The notes under the pieces were generated by a model that saw nothing but the letters and a program-made list of their open reading frames with translations, made no database searches and was not told where the DNA came from. A program made the position numbers and the translations under genes. Positions 37,223 to 47,311 of a stretch of DNA of 64,000 nucleotides are shown here, piece after piece (the first letter of the stretch is position 1; every line of letters begins with the position of its first letter). Source of the DNA: Helcococcus bovis (GTDB taxonomy: Bacteria; Bacillota; Clostridia; Tissierellales; Peptoniphilaceae); the NCBI RefSeq assembly GCF_046035435.1, contig NZ_JBFNFH010000002.1; one strand, written 5' to 3'.

Positions 37223-40200
37223 AATTTTCTCCTTTATTTATACTATTAATTAATTCAAATAACTCTATCAGTTTTATCATATATCCTTTTTCCTTAGGAA
37301 TATATATACTTGGACTATTAATTAAGCTAAATCTCAAATTTCCTTTATACTCTTTCGACAATATTTTTAATTTTTCAAAATCAAAAACTTCTAATTTAGT
37401 ATACCTTATCATTATCTCAGAATCAACCTCAATCAATTCATCTATATTGTTAATTATCATTAATGCACGTATATATGCAATATCTACAATATTTTGAACC
37501 GGTTGAGGAATATCACCAAATCTATCAGTTAATTCATCAATTATATTATAATGATCTTGAGAGTTTTCAATAAATGAAATTTTTTTATATATATTAATTT
37601 TTTCATTCTCATCTTTTATATATTCTGATGGAATATATATATCAATATTTAAATCAATTTTAATTTCTTTATCAATTTTCTTAACATCAATACCCTTAAT
37701 TTCATCAATTGTTTCTTTAAGCATTCTTACGTACAAATCATATCCAACAGATTCAATATGACCACTTTGACTTTCTCCAAGTAAATTACCAGCTCCTCTA
37801 AGTTCTAGATCTCTCATAGCAACCTTGTAACCTGATCCAAGCTCAGAAAAATCTTTTATAGCTTTTAGTCTTTTCTCTGCTATTTCTGTCATAATTTTCC
37901 CATGTTTATAAGTAAAATAAGCATACGAATTTCTATCTGACCTACCAACTCTTCCTTTTAATTGATATAACTGCGATAGACCCATTTTATCTGCATTATA
38001 TATTATAATTGTGTTTACATTATGTATATCCATACCAGTTTCAATAATTGTAGTTGTAAGTAAAATATCATATTTATTATTTGTAAAGTCATCCAAAATA
38101 TTTTCTAGTTCTCTTGTACTCATTTGTCCATGAGAAATTACAATACTTGCTTCCGGTACAATTTCTTTAAGTTTTTCATACATTTTATGTATAGTTTTAA
38201 CTTCATTATATACAAAATATACTTGTCCATTTCTAGCCATTTCTCTTAATATGGCTTCTCTAATATATTCTTCATCATATTCTATTACATAAGTATTTAC
38301 AGGTAATCTATTTGCAGGATATTCATCAAGCAATGATAAATCTCTTATACCTGATAATGACATTTGAAGTGTTCTAGGAATTGGAGTTGCAGAAAGTGTT
38401 AATACATCAATATTCTCACTTATTTTTTTTATTTTTTCTTTATGTTTAACACCAAATCTTTGCTCTTCATCAACAATTAATAACCCCAAGTTTTTAAACT
38501 CAACTTTATCAGATAAAATTGCATGTGTGCCAACAATAAAATCAATATTTCCTTTTCTTAAATTTTCAAGAACTTTCTTTTTTTGTGCAGGAGTCTTAAA
38601 TCTTGATAAATAATCAATATTCACAGGAAAATCTGCAAATCTAGATTTCATCGTATGAAAATGTTGATTTACTAAAATAGTTGTAGGAGCCAACATTACA
38701 ACTTGCTTTCCATCCATAACAGCTTTAAATGCAGCTCTAAGAGCAACTTCTGTTTTTCCATATCCAACATCTCCACATAATAATCGATCCATTACTTTAT
38801 CAGATTCCATATCTTCTTTTATTTCTGAAATTGATCTTAATTGTGCATCAGTTTCTTGATATGGGAAAGAATCTTCAAATTCTCTTTGCCATGGGGTATC
38901 TTTAGAATATTCAAATCCTTTAATTTCCGCCCTTTTAGCATATAATTTTACTAAATCTTCTGCAATTTCTTCAATAGCTTTTCTTGCTTTATTTTTAGCT
39001 TTTTTCCAATCAGTTCCACCAAGTTTTGAAAGTGATGGTTTCTTATCTCCATTTCCAACAAATTTAGATACCATACTCATATCCGTAGTTGGAATATATA
39101 ATTTTGCATCATCCTTAAAATGCAATTCAATATAATCACTTTTTATATTGTTTATTTCAATATTTTTTATACCTACAAATTTACCAATTCCATAATTATC
39201 ATGAACTAATAAATCTCCATGAACCAAATCTGAATAATTAATAATATCTTTATTTTTTACAGTCTTTGATTTTTGCTTTTTGACCTTCCTGAAGATTTGA
39301 GAATATGCTATAAATTTTTCTTTTTCTTCAAAATAATCAAATCCATTTTCCAGATATCCTATTATTATTTTTATATTTTTTGAAGATGTTATATTTTCAT
39401 ATATTACATCTGAATCTAGATCAAATTCAAATAACTTATTTTGCAAGTTTTTAGCATCTTCAATATTTGGTGTAAATATTTTTATTGTATATCCATTTGA
39501 TAATGAAAATTTTAAGTCTTGAATAAAATCATCAAAATGTCCATGATAAGACTGATTTTGCCTTACCTTGAATTCAATTATTTTGTCAGGATGTAAATTT
39601 CCAATATTTTTTAACAATCCAGAAATATTAATTTTTATATATTCTGAAAATTTTCTTTCTATATCTAAAAATTTATAAAAAATATTTTGATGCTTAAATA
39701 ACAATTCACCTCTTTGTATTCTAGATAAAATATCTTCATTTCTATGTAATTCTATTTTTTTGAAATGATTACTTATAACTGAATAATCATTTAACAGTAG
39801 AATTGTATCATCTCTTAAATAATCAAATATACTATTAGTTTTTTCAGAAACATAAGGAATTAAAAGATCCATATTATTAATTGAATTATTATATTCTAAA
39901 TCCTCTTTTATTTTCAAAAATTTTTCACTAACTTTTTGAGTTATTTCTACATCAAATTTTTGTTTTGATTTTTTAATATCTTTATATATTTCCTCTAAAA
40001 TATTTGAAATATCATCAACGTTATAATAATTTTCTTGTATAGGATAAACTGTAAATCCATCAATATCTTCAATTGACATTTGAGTATTAACATCAAATTT
40101 TCTAATAGAATCTACATCTATATCAAACAATTCAAGTCTAGTTGGATTATTTTCATGAATTTGAAATATATCAATTATATCCCCTCTCACTGAAAACTCG

Positions 40201-40685
40201 CCTTTAGATTGAATAATATTTCTTCTAACATATCCAAATTCAATTAATTTTTTTGATAATTCATCAATATCTATTTCAGAATCAATATTTATTTCAAAAC
40301 TATTTTTTATAAAATTATCTTTAGAATATAACTTTCTAGTCACAGCTGATATACTTGAAACTATAATATTTTTTTCTTCATTTATTAGATTTATCATCGT
40401 TCCTAAACGCAATGATTTATTTGTATAATCTAAATCTTCAATATTTTGATAATTTGATTCTAAATCAGGAAAGAAATCTACATTTAAATTATTATTTTGA
40501 AGATTTTCATAAATTTTCCTAGCTATAACATCATTTTCACACAGCACAAAAACAGGTCTATTTAAGTTTGTAAATAATTCATAAATAAAATGACCTGTAG
40601 CTTGTTCTATTATTCCATAAGAATATATTAAATTGTGTTTTTCGTTAACAGCCTTAAATAAGCTGTTATAAGCTTTTTCTATCAT
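37209..40685 (-). CDS. mfd: Transcription-repair coupling factor
   Basis: ATP-dependent translocase that removes stalled RNA polymerase and recruits UvrA. 1158 residues, full length. UvrB-homology region at the N-terminus; RNA-polymerase-interaction domain about 490-560 ('LVHGDLLVHDNYGIGKFVGI'); helicase core with Walker A 'GDVGYGKTEVALRA' near 637 and 'DEEQRFGVKHKE' near 740; 'QLKGRVGRSDR' and the TRG region after it. The gene begins five bases after the pth stop. Confidence 0.96.
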   Translation of the reverse strand: MIEKAYNSLFKAVNEKHNLIYSYGIIEQATGHFIYELFTNLNRPVFVLCENDVIARKIYENLQNNNLNVDFFPDLESNYQNIEDLDYTNKSLRLGTMINLINEEKNIIVSSISAVTRKLYSKDNFIKNSFEINIDSEIDIDELSKKLIEFGYVRRNIIQSKGEFSVRGDIIDIFQIHENNPTRLELFDIDVDSIRKFDVNTQMSIEDIDGFTVYPIQENYYNVDDISNILEEIYKDIKKSKQKFDVEITQKVSEKFLKIKEDLEYNNSINNMDLLIPYVSEKTNSIFDYLRDDTILLLNDYSVISNHFKKIELHRNEDILSRIQRGELLFKHQNIFYKFLDIERKFSEYIKINISGLLKNIGNLHPDKIIEFKVRQNQSYHGHFDDFIQDLKFSLSNGYTIKIFTPNIEDAKNLQNKLFEFDLDSDVIYENITSSKNIKIIIGYLENGFDYFEEKEKFIAYSQIFRKVKKQKSKTVKNKDIINYSDLVHGDLLVHDNYGIGKFVGIKNIEINNIKSDYIELHFKDDAKLYIPTTDMSMVSKFVGNGDKKPSLSKLGGTDWKKAKNKARKAIEEIAEDLVKLYAKRAEIKGFEYSKDTPWQREFEDSFPYQETDAQLRSISEIKEDMESDKVMDRLLCGDVGYGKTEVALRAAFKAVMDGKQVVMLAPTTILVNQHFHTMKSRFADFPVNIDYLSRFKTPAQKKKVLENLRKGNIDFIVGTHAILSDKVEFKNLGLLIVDEEQRFGVKHKEKIKKISENIDVLTLSATPIPRTLQMSLSGIRDLSLLDEYPANRLPVNTYVIEYDEEYIREAILREMARNGQVYFVYNEVKTIHKMYEKLKEIVPEASIVISHGQMSTRELENILDDFTNNKYDILLTTTIIETGMDIHNVNTIIIYNADKMGLSQLYQLKGRVGRSDRNSYAYFTYKHGKIMTEIAEKRLKAIKDFSELGSGYKVAMRDLELRGAGNLLGESQSGHIESVGYDLYVRMLKETIDEIKGIDVKKIDKEIKIDLNIDIYIPSEYIKDENEKINIYKKISFIENSQDHYNIIDELTDRFGDIPQPVQNIVDIAYIRALMIINNIDELIEVDSEIMIRYTKLEVFDFEKLKILSKEYKGNLRFSLINSPSIYIPKEKGYMIKLIELFELINSINKGENYEEN

Positions 40686-40689
40686 ATTT

Positions 40690-41262
40690 TTATTCCACTA
40701 TAATTGGATTATACTTATTCATAGATGAATCTACATCTTTCTCAATTATATCTAATATAGCATCTCTTGCTATTTCTACCTCTTTTGAAATAATTTTTTG
40801 CTCAGATGCACTAAATTTTGACATAACAAAATCTGCCAAATCCATATATGAAGGTTTTTGATTAACCGCAACTTTAACTCTTGGAAAATCTTTATTTCCT
40901 GTTCTTTGAATTATAGATTTTAATCCATTATGAGTCCCTGCAGAACCATTTTTTCTTATTCTTACTGTACCAAATTTTATGTCAATATCATCAACTATTA
41001 CAATTACTTTTTCAATATCTATTCCAAAATAATCTATAAATGGTTGAACTGAATCACCAGAGGCATTCATATATGTCTCTGGCTTCAGTAAAATAATTTT
41101 TTCGTTTTTATAACTTGTCTTTGCAAAAATACCATTAAATTTCACTTTATCAAGCTTTACACCTAAGTATTCTGCTAAAGAATCAATAACAGCAAATCCT
41201 ATGTTATGTCTGGTACCTTCATAACGTCTTCCAGGATTTCCTAATCCAACTATCAAATACAT
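40690..41262 (-). CDS. pth: Peptidyl-tRNA hydrolase
   Basis: Releases peptides from dropped-off peptidyl-tRNA. 190 residues. 'VGLGNPGRRYEGTRHNIGF' contains the catalytic His, 'LLKPETYMNASGDSV' the substrate Asn, and 'GSAGTHNGLKSI' the tRNA site. The start codon overlaps the prs stop as TAATG, indicating translational coupling. Confidence 0.96.
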   Translation of the reverse strand: MYLIVGLGNPGRRYEGTRHNIGFAVIDSLAEYLGVKLDKVKFNGIFAKTSYKNEKIILLKPETYMNASGDSVQPFIDYFGIDIEKVIVIVDDIDIKFGTVRIRKNGSAGTHNGLKSIIQRTGNKDFPRVKVAVNQKPSYMDLADFVMSKFSASEQKIISKEVEIARDAILDIIEKDVDSSMNKYNPIIVE

Positions 41263-42230
41263 TATTTCTTTTCTTTCATAATATCAGAAACTGATTTATA
41301 TGTAGCAATTGCCTTAATCGTTTCTGTCAACATTGGAGCCATTGATAATACTCTTATATTTTTAATATTTTCAAGTTCTGGATGATCTATTGTATCAGTG
41401 ATTACGCATTCTTTTACACATGAATTTTTAATTCTATCCATTGCCGGTCCTGATAATACACCATGTGATGCTGTAATATAAACTTCTTCAGCGCCTTCTT
41501 TTTTCAATGTTTCTGATGCATTAACAATTGTACCAGCTGTATCGATCATATCATCAACTATGATACAATTTTTGCCTTTAAATTCACCAATTACATTTAA
41601 TATTTCTGATTCATTTGGTCTTGGTCTTGATTTTTCAATAATTGCAATTGGTAATCCAAGTACGTCAGCTAATCTACGTGCTCTTGTTACCCCACCTAAA
41701 TCTGGTGATACAACAGTCCAATTGTCTTTTCCACTTTCAGCTATTACTTTTTCAAAATATTCTGCAATCACTGGTCTAGCTGTTAAGTGATCAAGAGGAA
41801 TATTAAAGAAACCTTGAATTTGATCAGCATGTAAATCTACACAAACAACTCTATCTGCTCCAGCAGCTTGAATTAAGTCTGTAACTAATTTTGCTGTTAT
41901 AGGTTCTCTTCCTGATGATTTTCTATCTTGTCTAGCATATCCATAATATGGCATAATTAAATTAATTTTATGAGCTGAAGCTCTTTTCAATGCATCAATT
42001 ATTATTAATGCTTCCATCAAATTATCGTTAACAGGTTTTGAAGTTGGTTGAACTAAAAATACATCCCTACCTCTTACAGTTTCATTTATTTTAACAGCAA
42101 TTTCACCATCAGCAAAATGACTGATATGTAGATCTCCTAAAGGTAATCCTAACTCTTTAGAAATTTTTTCTGCAAGTGGCTTATTTGATGTACCACTAAA
42201 TAATTTAACTTCATTTTCTGAAATACGCAT
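41262..42230 (-). CDS. prs: Ribose-phosphate pyrophosphokinase (PRPP synthetase)
   Basis: Makes PRPP from ribose-5-phosphate and ATP, the substrate of PurF, Hpt and pyrimidine enzymes. About 322 residues. 'LFSGTSNKPLAEKI', 'DLHADQIQGFF', 'RARRLADVL' and the PRPP loop 'CIIVDDMIDTAGTI' are present. The start at 42230 is preferred over an in-frame ATG at 42251 because GGAGGA lies 4 bases before it and the family starts here. Downstream of glmU with a 39-base gap. Confidence 0.96.
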   Translation of the reverse strand: MRISENEVKLFSGTSNKPLAEKISKELGLPLGDLHISHFADGEIAVKINETVRGRDVFLVQPTSKPVNDNLMEALIIIDALKRASAHKINLIMPYYGYARQDRKSSGREPITAKLVTDLIQAAGADRVVCVDLHADQIQGFFNIPLDHLTARPVIAEYFEKVIAESGKDNWTVVSPDLGGVTRARRLADVLGLPIAIIEKSRPRPNESEILNVIGEFKGKNCIIVDDMIDTAGTIVNASETLKKEGAEEVYITASHGVLSGPAMDRIKNSCVKECVITDTIDHPELENIKNIRVLSMAPMLTETIKAIATYKSVSDIMKEKK

Positions 42231-42269
42231 TTTTCCTCCAATATATTTCATTAATAATTCTTAAATATT

Positions 42270-43643
42270 TTATTTTTCAAATTTTCTTTTATAATATCCA
42301 TCAATATTTTTTTGTTCAGCTCTCTCAATTGACAATTGTCCTGCTTTAACTTCTTTTGTAATTGTTGATCCTGCAGCTAAAAATGCTTTTTCTTCAATAT
42401 TTACCGGTGAAACAATATTAACATTTGATCCAATAAATGCATTATCTCCTACTGTAGACCTAAATTTATTTTTTCCATCGTAATTTGCAAAAATCACACC
42501 ACAACTTACATTAATATTTTCTCCTAAATCAGCATCACCTATATAAGTTAAATGTCCAGCTTTGGTACCTTTTCCTACAACTGCATTCTTAACTTCAACA
42601 AAATTACCAATATGAACTTTTTCCTTTAAATGTGCTTTTGGTCTAAGTCTTGAAAATGGGCCTACATCTGCACCTTTTTCTACTATTGCTTTTTCAATGA
42701 CTGATGAAAGAATTTTAACATCATCAGCTATTTGCGAATCTTCAATTCTTGAATTCATACCAATTAAGCAATTTTCTCCTATTACTGTATCTCCTAAAAT
42801 TTTAACATTGGATTCAATAATGGTATCTTTCCCTATTTTAACTCCTTTTTGAATTGTAGTCGTTTCAGGATTTTCTAAGATAACACCATTTAACATATAT
42901 TCATCATTTATGCGTTTTCTCATTATTTTTTCTACTTCTGATAATTGAACTTTAGTGTTTATTCCTTTAATTTCATTATTATCTTTAACATTATAAGTAG
43001 ATATATTAGATTTATCCTGTTTTAAAATTTCAAAAACATCTGTTAAATATAGTTCTCCTTGTGCATTATTTGTATCAAGTTTAGATAATGCATATTTTAA
43101 TCTTTCACCATTAAAAAGATAAATTCCTGAATTAATTTCATTTATTAAAATCTCATTATCATTTGCATCTTTATGTTCAACAATTTTCACTAATTTCCCT
43201 TTTGAATCCGTTACAATTCTACCATACCCGAACGGATTTTCAAAAATCGCTGATAACACAGTAGCATCATTTTGAACTTCAATATGATAATTTATCATAT
43301 TTTTAATTGTTTCTGATTGAATCAATGGAACATCTCCTGAAAGAACTAAGATTTTGTCGTCATCATCAATATGTGATTCTGCTAATTTTACAGCATATCC
43401 TGTTCCATAAGGATATTCATCCCCTATATTTTGCTTTACATATTTTATACTATCACCAAAAATTTCTTTTACTTGATCTTGATTATTTCCTACAATAACA
43501 ATAACCTCATCAATGTCTGCATCCTTTGAAGCTTCTATTACATAGGATAATAAAGTTTTATTGCATACTTTATGAAGAACTTTTGAAATATTTGATTTCA
43601 TTCTAGTTCCTTCTCCTGCAGCTAAAATTATGACTTTATTCAT
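42270..43643 (-). CDS. glmU: Bifunctional GlmU: glucosamine-1-P acetyltransferase / UDP-GlcNAc pyrophosphorylase
   Basis: Makes UDP-GlcNAc for the cell wall. About 457 residues. The uridyltransferase half has 'ILAAGEGTRMKS' at residues 6-17 and 'GYGRIVTD'. The left-handed beta-helix half has hexapeptide repeats and the acetyltransferase loop 'GHLTYIGDADLG'. Start at 43643 with GAGGAG upstream; the longer frame to 43694 is not supported by a ribosome site or by the family. First gene of the run to prsA and divergent from murC. Confidence 0.95.
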   Translation of the reverse strand: MNKVIILAAGEGTRMKSNISKVLHKVCNKTLLSYVIEASKDADIDEVIVIVGNNQDQVKEIFGDSIKYVKQNIGDEYPYGTGYAVKLAESHIDDDDKILVLSGDVPLIQSETIKNMINYHIEVQNDATVLSAIFENPFGYGRIVTDSKGKLVKIVEHKDANDNEILINEINSGIYLFNGERLKYALSKLDTNNAQGELYLTDVFEILKQDKSNISTYNVKDNNEIKGINTKVQLSEVEKIMRKRINDEYMLNGVILENPETTTIQKGVKIGKDTIIESNVKILGDTVIGENCLIGMNSRIEDSQIADDVKILSSVIEKAIVEKGADVGPFSRLRPKAHLKEKVHIGNFVEVKNAVVGKGTKAGHLTYIGDADLGENINVSCGVIFANYDGKNKFRSTVGDNAFIGSNVNIVSPVNIEEKAFLAAGSTITKEVKAGQLSIERAEQKNIDGYYKRKFEK

Positions 43644-43781
43644 AAAACTCCTCTTAATTTTTTTACAAATTCTAATAAATCTATTATACAACAATATCCA
43701 AGATAATTAAAATGAAAAGTATATAAATTTTTAAATAAAGAGTAAATATGCTATAATTAAATAATTGAAAGAAGGGATATT

Positions 43782-45164
43782 ATGTTTAATTTTAATTTAG
43801 AAGAAAAAAAATATAAAAAAATACATTTTATCGGAATTGGTGGTGTAAGCATGAGTGGTATTGCTCTATTGCTTAAAATAAAAGGCTATGGTGTTAGCGG
43901 TTCTGATAGAGATGAATCTGATTATTTAAAAACTTTAAGGGAAAATAATATTAAAATTTTCATTGGACAAAAAAAAGAAAATATAAAAGACCAAGATTTA
44001 TTTATTTATACTGATGCTATTCCTCAATATAATGAAGAATTAATAGCTGCAAAAAACACTGGAAAAGAAGTTATATCAAGGGGAGTTTTCTTAGGAGCTT
44101 TGATGCGTAATTATAAACGTTCAATTGCTATATCTGGTTCACATGGTAAGTCAACAACAACTTCAATGATTGCAAAAATCTTAGTAAATTCAGATAATGA
44201 CGCATCCATATTACTTGGTGGTATACTTGATGAAATTGAAGGAAATGTAAAAATTGGAAATAGTGATATTTTACTTTCTGAAGCATGTGAATTTAAGGGT
44301 AACATTTTAAATTATTATCCATCAACCGTTGTAATTTTAAACATTGATGAAGATCATTTAGACTATTACCAAGATTTGAATCATATTGTTGAAACATTCA
44401 TCGGATATATGAAAAACTTAGATGAAAATTCTAAAGCAATTATTAATATTGATGATGAAAATACACATAGACTAATAGAACATGTTAAAGGTCAAGTAAT
44501 AACTTTTGGTTTACACAATAAATCAGCTGATTATTATTTAGAATCCGTTGAATATAATGAAGTTGGTCATTCAAAATTCAAACTAAATATGAGAGATGGA
44601 TCAATTGAAGAATTTCAACTTAATGTTGCAGGAATTCACAATATTTACAATGCTATTGCTGCAATAATTGCTTCATATGAAAATGGAGTAAAACTTTCTA
44701 ATATTAAAGATGGTATAAAAAAATACAAATCACTTCATAGAAGAATGGAAACAATCGGGACTTACAATGGAGCTATCGTAATGACTGATTATGGTCATCA
44801 TCCTGTTGAAATTCAAACTACATTAAAGACAATTGATGCGTTTTCTGAAAGAAATATTATTACAGTATTCCAACCTCATACATTCTCAAGAACCAAAGCA
44901 TTATTAGATGATTTTGCAGATTCATTCTATGACTCTAAAGAAGTAATTGTAACAGATATCTTCCCAGCAAGAGAAGAATTTGATCCTACAATTCATTCAA
45001 GAGATTTAGTTGAAAAACTTGTAAAAAATGGTGTAAATGCTAAATATATTCCAGATTTCGAATCAGCAAAAGAATATTTGCAATCAGAAATTACAGATAA
45101 AGATTTAGTATTAACAACAGGTTGTGGTAATCCACACATTCTTGCTAAAATGTTAGTAAAATAA
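43782..45164 (+). CDS. murC: UDP-N-acetylmuramate-L-alanine ligase
   Basis: Adds L-Ala to UDP-MurNAc. 460 residues. 'IGIGGVSMSGIALLL' binds the nucleotide sugar, 'SGSHGKSTTTSMI' is the ATP loop, 'LNIDEDHLDYY' and 'TDYGHHPVEIQ' complete the Mur-ligase core. An extended -10 (TGCTATAAT at 43749-43757) lies upstream, and AAGGG precedes the start. Single gene, followed by a large hairpin terminator. Confidence 0.95.
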   Translation: MFNFNLEEKKYKKIHFIGIGGVSMSGIALLLKIKGYGVSGSDRDESDYLKTLRENNIKIFIGQKKENIKDQDLFIYTDAIPQYNEELIAAKNTGKEVISRGVFLGALMRNYKRSIAISGSHGKSTTTSMIAKILVNSDNDASILLGGILDEIEGNVKIGNSDILLSEACEFKGNILNYYPSTVVILNIDEDHLDYYQDLNHIVETFIGYMKNLDENSKAIINIDDENTHRLIEHVKGQVITFGLHNKSADYYLESVEYNEVGHSKFKLNMRDGSIEEFQLNVAGIHNIYNAIAAIIASYENGVKLSNIKDGIKKYKSLHRRMETIGTYNGAIVMTDYGHHPVEIQTTLKTIDAFSERNIITVFQPHTFSRTKALLDDFADSFYDSKEVIVTDIFPAREEFDPTIHSRDLVEKLVKNGVNAKYIPDFESAKEYLQSEITDKDLVLTTGCGNPHILAKMLVK

Positions 45165-45167
45165 AAA

Positions 45168-45249
45168 ATAAAAAGATCTTTCCTTATTGCATTACTTCTA
45201 CTTTATTAGAAGTGATAACATAATTTAAAAGATCTCTTTTTTTTTATCA
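45168..45249 (+). terminator. Nested hairpin terminator after murC
   Basis: Inner stem ATTACTTCTA (45191-45200) / TAGAAGTGAT (45207-45216) sits inside outer arms AAAAAGATC / GATCTCTTTTT, followed by a nine-T run. The remaining bases up to 45308 hold no gene. Confidence 0.6.
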
Positions 45250-45308
45250 TTTCTGGTGACTTTTTATTTTTAAGTCTTACCTCATATTGCATATCGAAAA
45301 ATATATTT

Positions 45309-46013
45309 CTACTTTATAATTATCTTAAATGAAAACTCATTCTCTGATTCAGGTTTAATTTCACATAATTTTTCATCATCTGCTAATGCTTGAAAATTAT
45401 AGGTTGGCTCTACACATAAGTATTTATCTGTACCATTCGTCCATAAAACATATTTTGAAAGATTAGTATTTTCAAATTTTAACTCATAATTTGATGTTTT
45501 CAGGCTTATAACCTCACCATAAAATATTGTATTTGATAATTTTTCTAAATTAAAATCAAATTTTTCTCCATTTATATAAATTTCATTTTCATCTTCATAC
45601 TTAAAATATGGATGAAATGCAGGACTTACAAATAATGATTCATTTCCAACATTTTTAACTACTAATCTCATTTCTAAACAATTATCTAAAAGTATATACT
45701 CCATTGTAGAAATTAAATTTTCCCATTGTTTTATATTCTTAACTAATTGAAGTCTTAAATAATTTTCTCTTAATTCTACTACTTCCCATTCTGAATCTCT
45801 TCCAAATCCATGTCTTTCCATTCCTACTTTATCACTTAATCCAAAATGTGGTAGACAAACATGAGATCCACCTCTAATTTTTTTATCATTACCTTCTAAA
45901 ATTTCTTGTTTTGGAAATATTACATCTAATTCGTTAAATTTTAACGAATTAATATAAGCGCCAAATGGATCAATTTCAGCAAAATTCAAATTATTTTTAA
46001 TTTCTAAAATCAT
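45309..46013 (-). CDS. Aldose 1-epimerase family protein
   Basis: Galactose-mutarotase-like sugar epimerase of 234 residues, shorter than GalM (~340). 'GGSHVCLPHFG' (about 47-57), 'ERHGFGRDSEWEVVE' and 'FVSPAFHPYFKY' hold the substrate residues, including the His of 'HPYF'; 'CVEPTYN' may supply the catalytic Glu. It resembles the compact YeaD/glucose-6-phosphate 1-epimerase branch. Substrate not determinable. Divergent from the glycosyltransferase gene. Confidence 0.8.
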   Translation of the reverse strand: MILEIKNNLNFAEIDPFGAYINSLKFNELDVIFPKQEILEGNDKKIRGGSHVCLPHFGLSDKVGMERHGFGRDSEWEVVELRENYLRLQLVKNIKQWENLISTMEYILLDNCLEMRLVVKNVGNESLFVSPAFHPYFKYEDENEIYINGEKFDFNLEKLSNTIFYGEVISLKTSNYELKFENTNLSKYVLWTNGTDKYLCVEPTYNFQALADDEKLCEIKPESENEFSFKIIIK

Positions 46014-46076
46014 TTTATTTCTCCTCGATAGTTTTTATTTTATTATATACTACAATATTACAAATTAGAAATATAA

Positions 46077-46104
46077 TTGGCATATAAATTTAATGTGATA
46101 TAAT
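46077..46104 (+). promoter_or_regulatory. Promoter of the glycosyltransferase-exoA operon
   Basis: TTGGCA (46077-46082), 16-base spacer, TATAAT (46099-46104), 22 bases before the glycosyltransferase start. Confidence 0.7.
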
Positions 46105-46126
46105 TTATATAAAAATGGAGGTATGT

Positions 46127-47311
46127 ATGAAAATAGCGATTTTCACAGAAACTTATCCACCTTATATAAATGGTGTTGCAACACAAACAAAAATTTTAAA
46201 AGACACATACGAAAAATTAGGTCACGAAGTAATGGTGTTAACTGTTGGATCCGAAAAACAAAAAAAAATTGAAGTGAAAGATAATGTTATTTATGTTCCA
46301 GGTATATTATTAAAAAAAATATACAATTACAGAATTGCCTTACCAATACATTTTTCAAGAGAAAAAATTGCTAAAGAATTCAAGCCCGATGTAGTGCATA
46401 TTCAAAATGAATTTGCAATTGGCGCTACAGGTTTAAGAGTTGCAAGAAAGCTTAAAATTCCTGCGGTTTATACTTTACATACAGAATATGACAGATTTCT
46501 ATTCTATGTTGGATTAAAGTATTTTGAGGAGTTTTCAAAAAAATTATCAGATAAATATTTTAGAAAATTTTATAAAAAAGCTGATATAGTTACAAGTCCA
46601 TCACCTAAAGCTCAATGCTATATGGATAGACAAGGAATAGATAAAAAAGTAGTTGTTATTGACAATGCAGTGGAATTTGAAAAATTTAAGGATACTGATG
46701 AAACAAAAGAGTTTAGAAATAATTTTAGAAAAAAATATAATCTAAATGAAAACACAAAAGCATTTGTATTCGTTGGTAGAATTGGTGAAGAAAAAAATAT
46801 AAAAGAATTAATTAATAATTGGATTAAAGCTAATTTTTCTGAAGATGCAGCTAAATTGTTCATAATAGGAAATGGTCCACAATTTGAAGAGATAAAAGAA
46901 CAAATTAAAGAAAATAACTTTGAAAATAAAATTATATTAGTAGGTTCAGTTCCAAACACTGAAATTCCAAAACATCTACATGCTATGGATTACTATACAA
47001 CAGCTTCCCTATCAGAAATGCACTCTATTTCAATGCTTGAAGCTATGGCTTGTGGATTACCAGCTATTATTAAACTTGATAAACCAAATAAAGAACAAAT
47101 AAAAGAAGGTATAAACGGATACCAATGGGACTCATATGAAGATTTTAGCAAAGTATTCAATATGATTTTAAATCTAAGTAATGATGAAGCTAAAAAATTA
47201 AAAGAAAATGTGTTACAATATTCTATGGAAAACGATCATTTAAATCAAGCTAAGATATTACTTGATATATATCAAAAAGCTATTGAAGATAAGAACAAGG
47301 AGAAAAAATGA
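46127..47311 (+). CDS. GT4-family glycosyltransferase (diacylglycerol glucosyltransferase-like)
   Basis: 394 residues. 'MKIAIFTETYPPYINGVATQ' is the typical N-terminus of GT4 enzymes that glycosylate diacylglycerol or phosphatidylinositol. 'VFVGRIGEEKNIKEL' and the E-x7-E motif in 'SEMHSISMLEAMACGLPAI' (acceptor/donor site) identify the nucleotide-sugar domain. Start at 46127 with GGAGGT just upstream; an ATG 12 bases earlier would overlap that ribosome site. A role in glycolipid or lipoteichoic-acid anchor synthesis is inferred. Overlaps exoA by four bases (ATGA). Confidence 0.85.
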   Translation: MKIAIFTETYPPYINGVATQTKILKDTYEKLGHEVMVLTVGSEKQKKIEVKDNVIYVPGILLKKIYNYRIALPIHFSREKIAKEFKPDVVHIQNEFAIGATGLRVARKLKIPAVYTLHTEYDRFLFYVGLKYFEEFSKKLSDKYFRKFYKKADIVTSPSPKAQCYMDRQGIDKKVVVIDNAVEFEKFKDTDETKEFRNNFRKKYNLNENTKAFVFVGRIGEEKNIKELINNWIKANFSEDAAKLFIIGNGPQFEEIKEQIKENNFENKIILVGSVPNTEIPKHLHAMDYYTTASLSEMHSISMLEAMACGLPAIIKLDKPNKEQIKEGINGYQWDSYEDFSKVFNMILNLSNDEAKKLKENVLQYSMENDHLNQAKILLDIYQKAIEDKNKEKK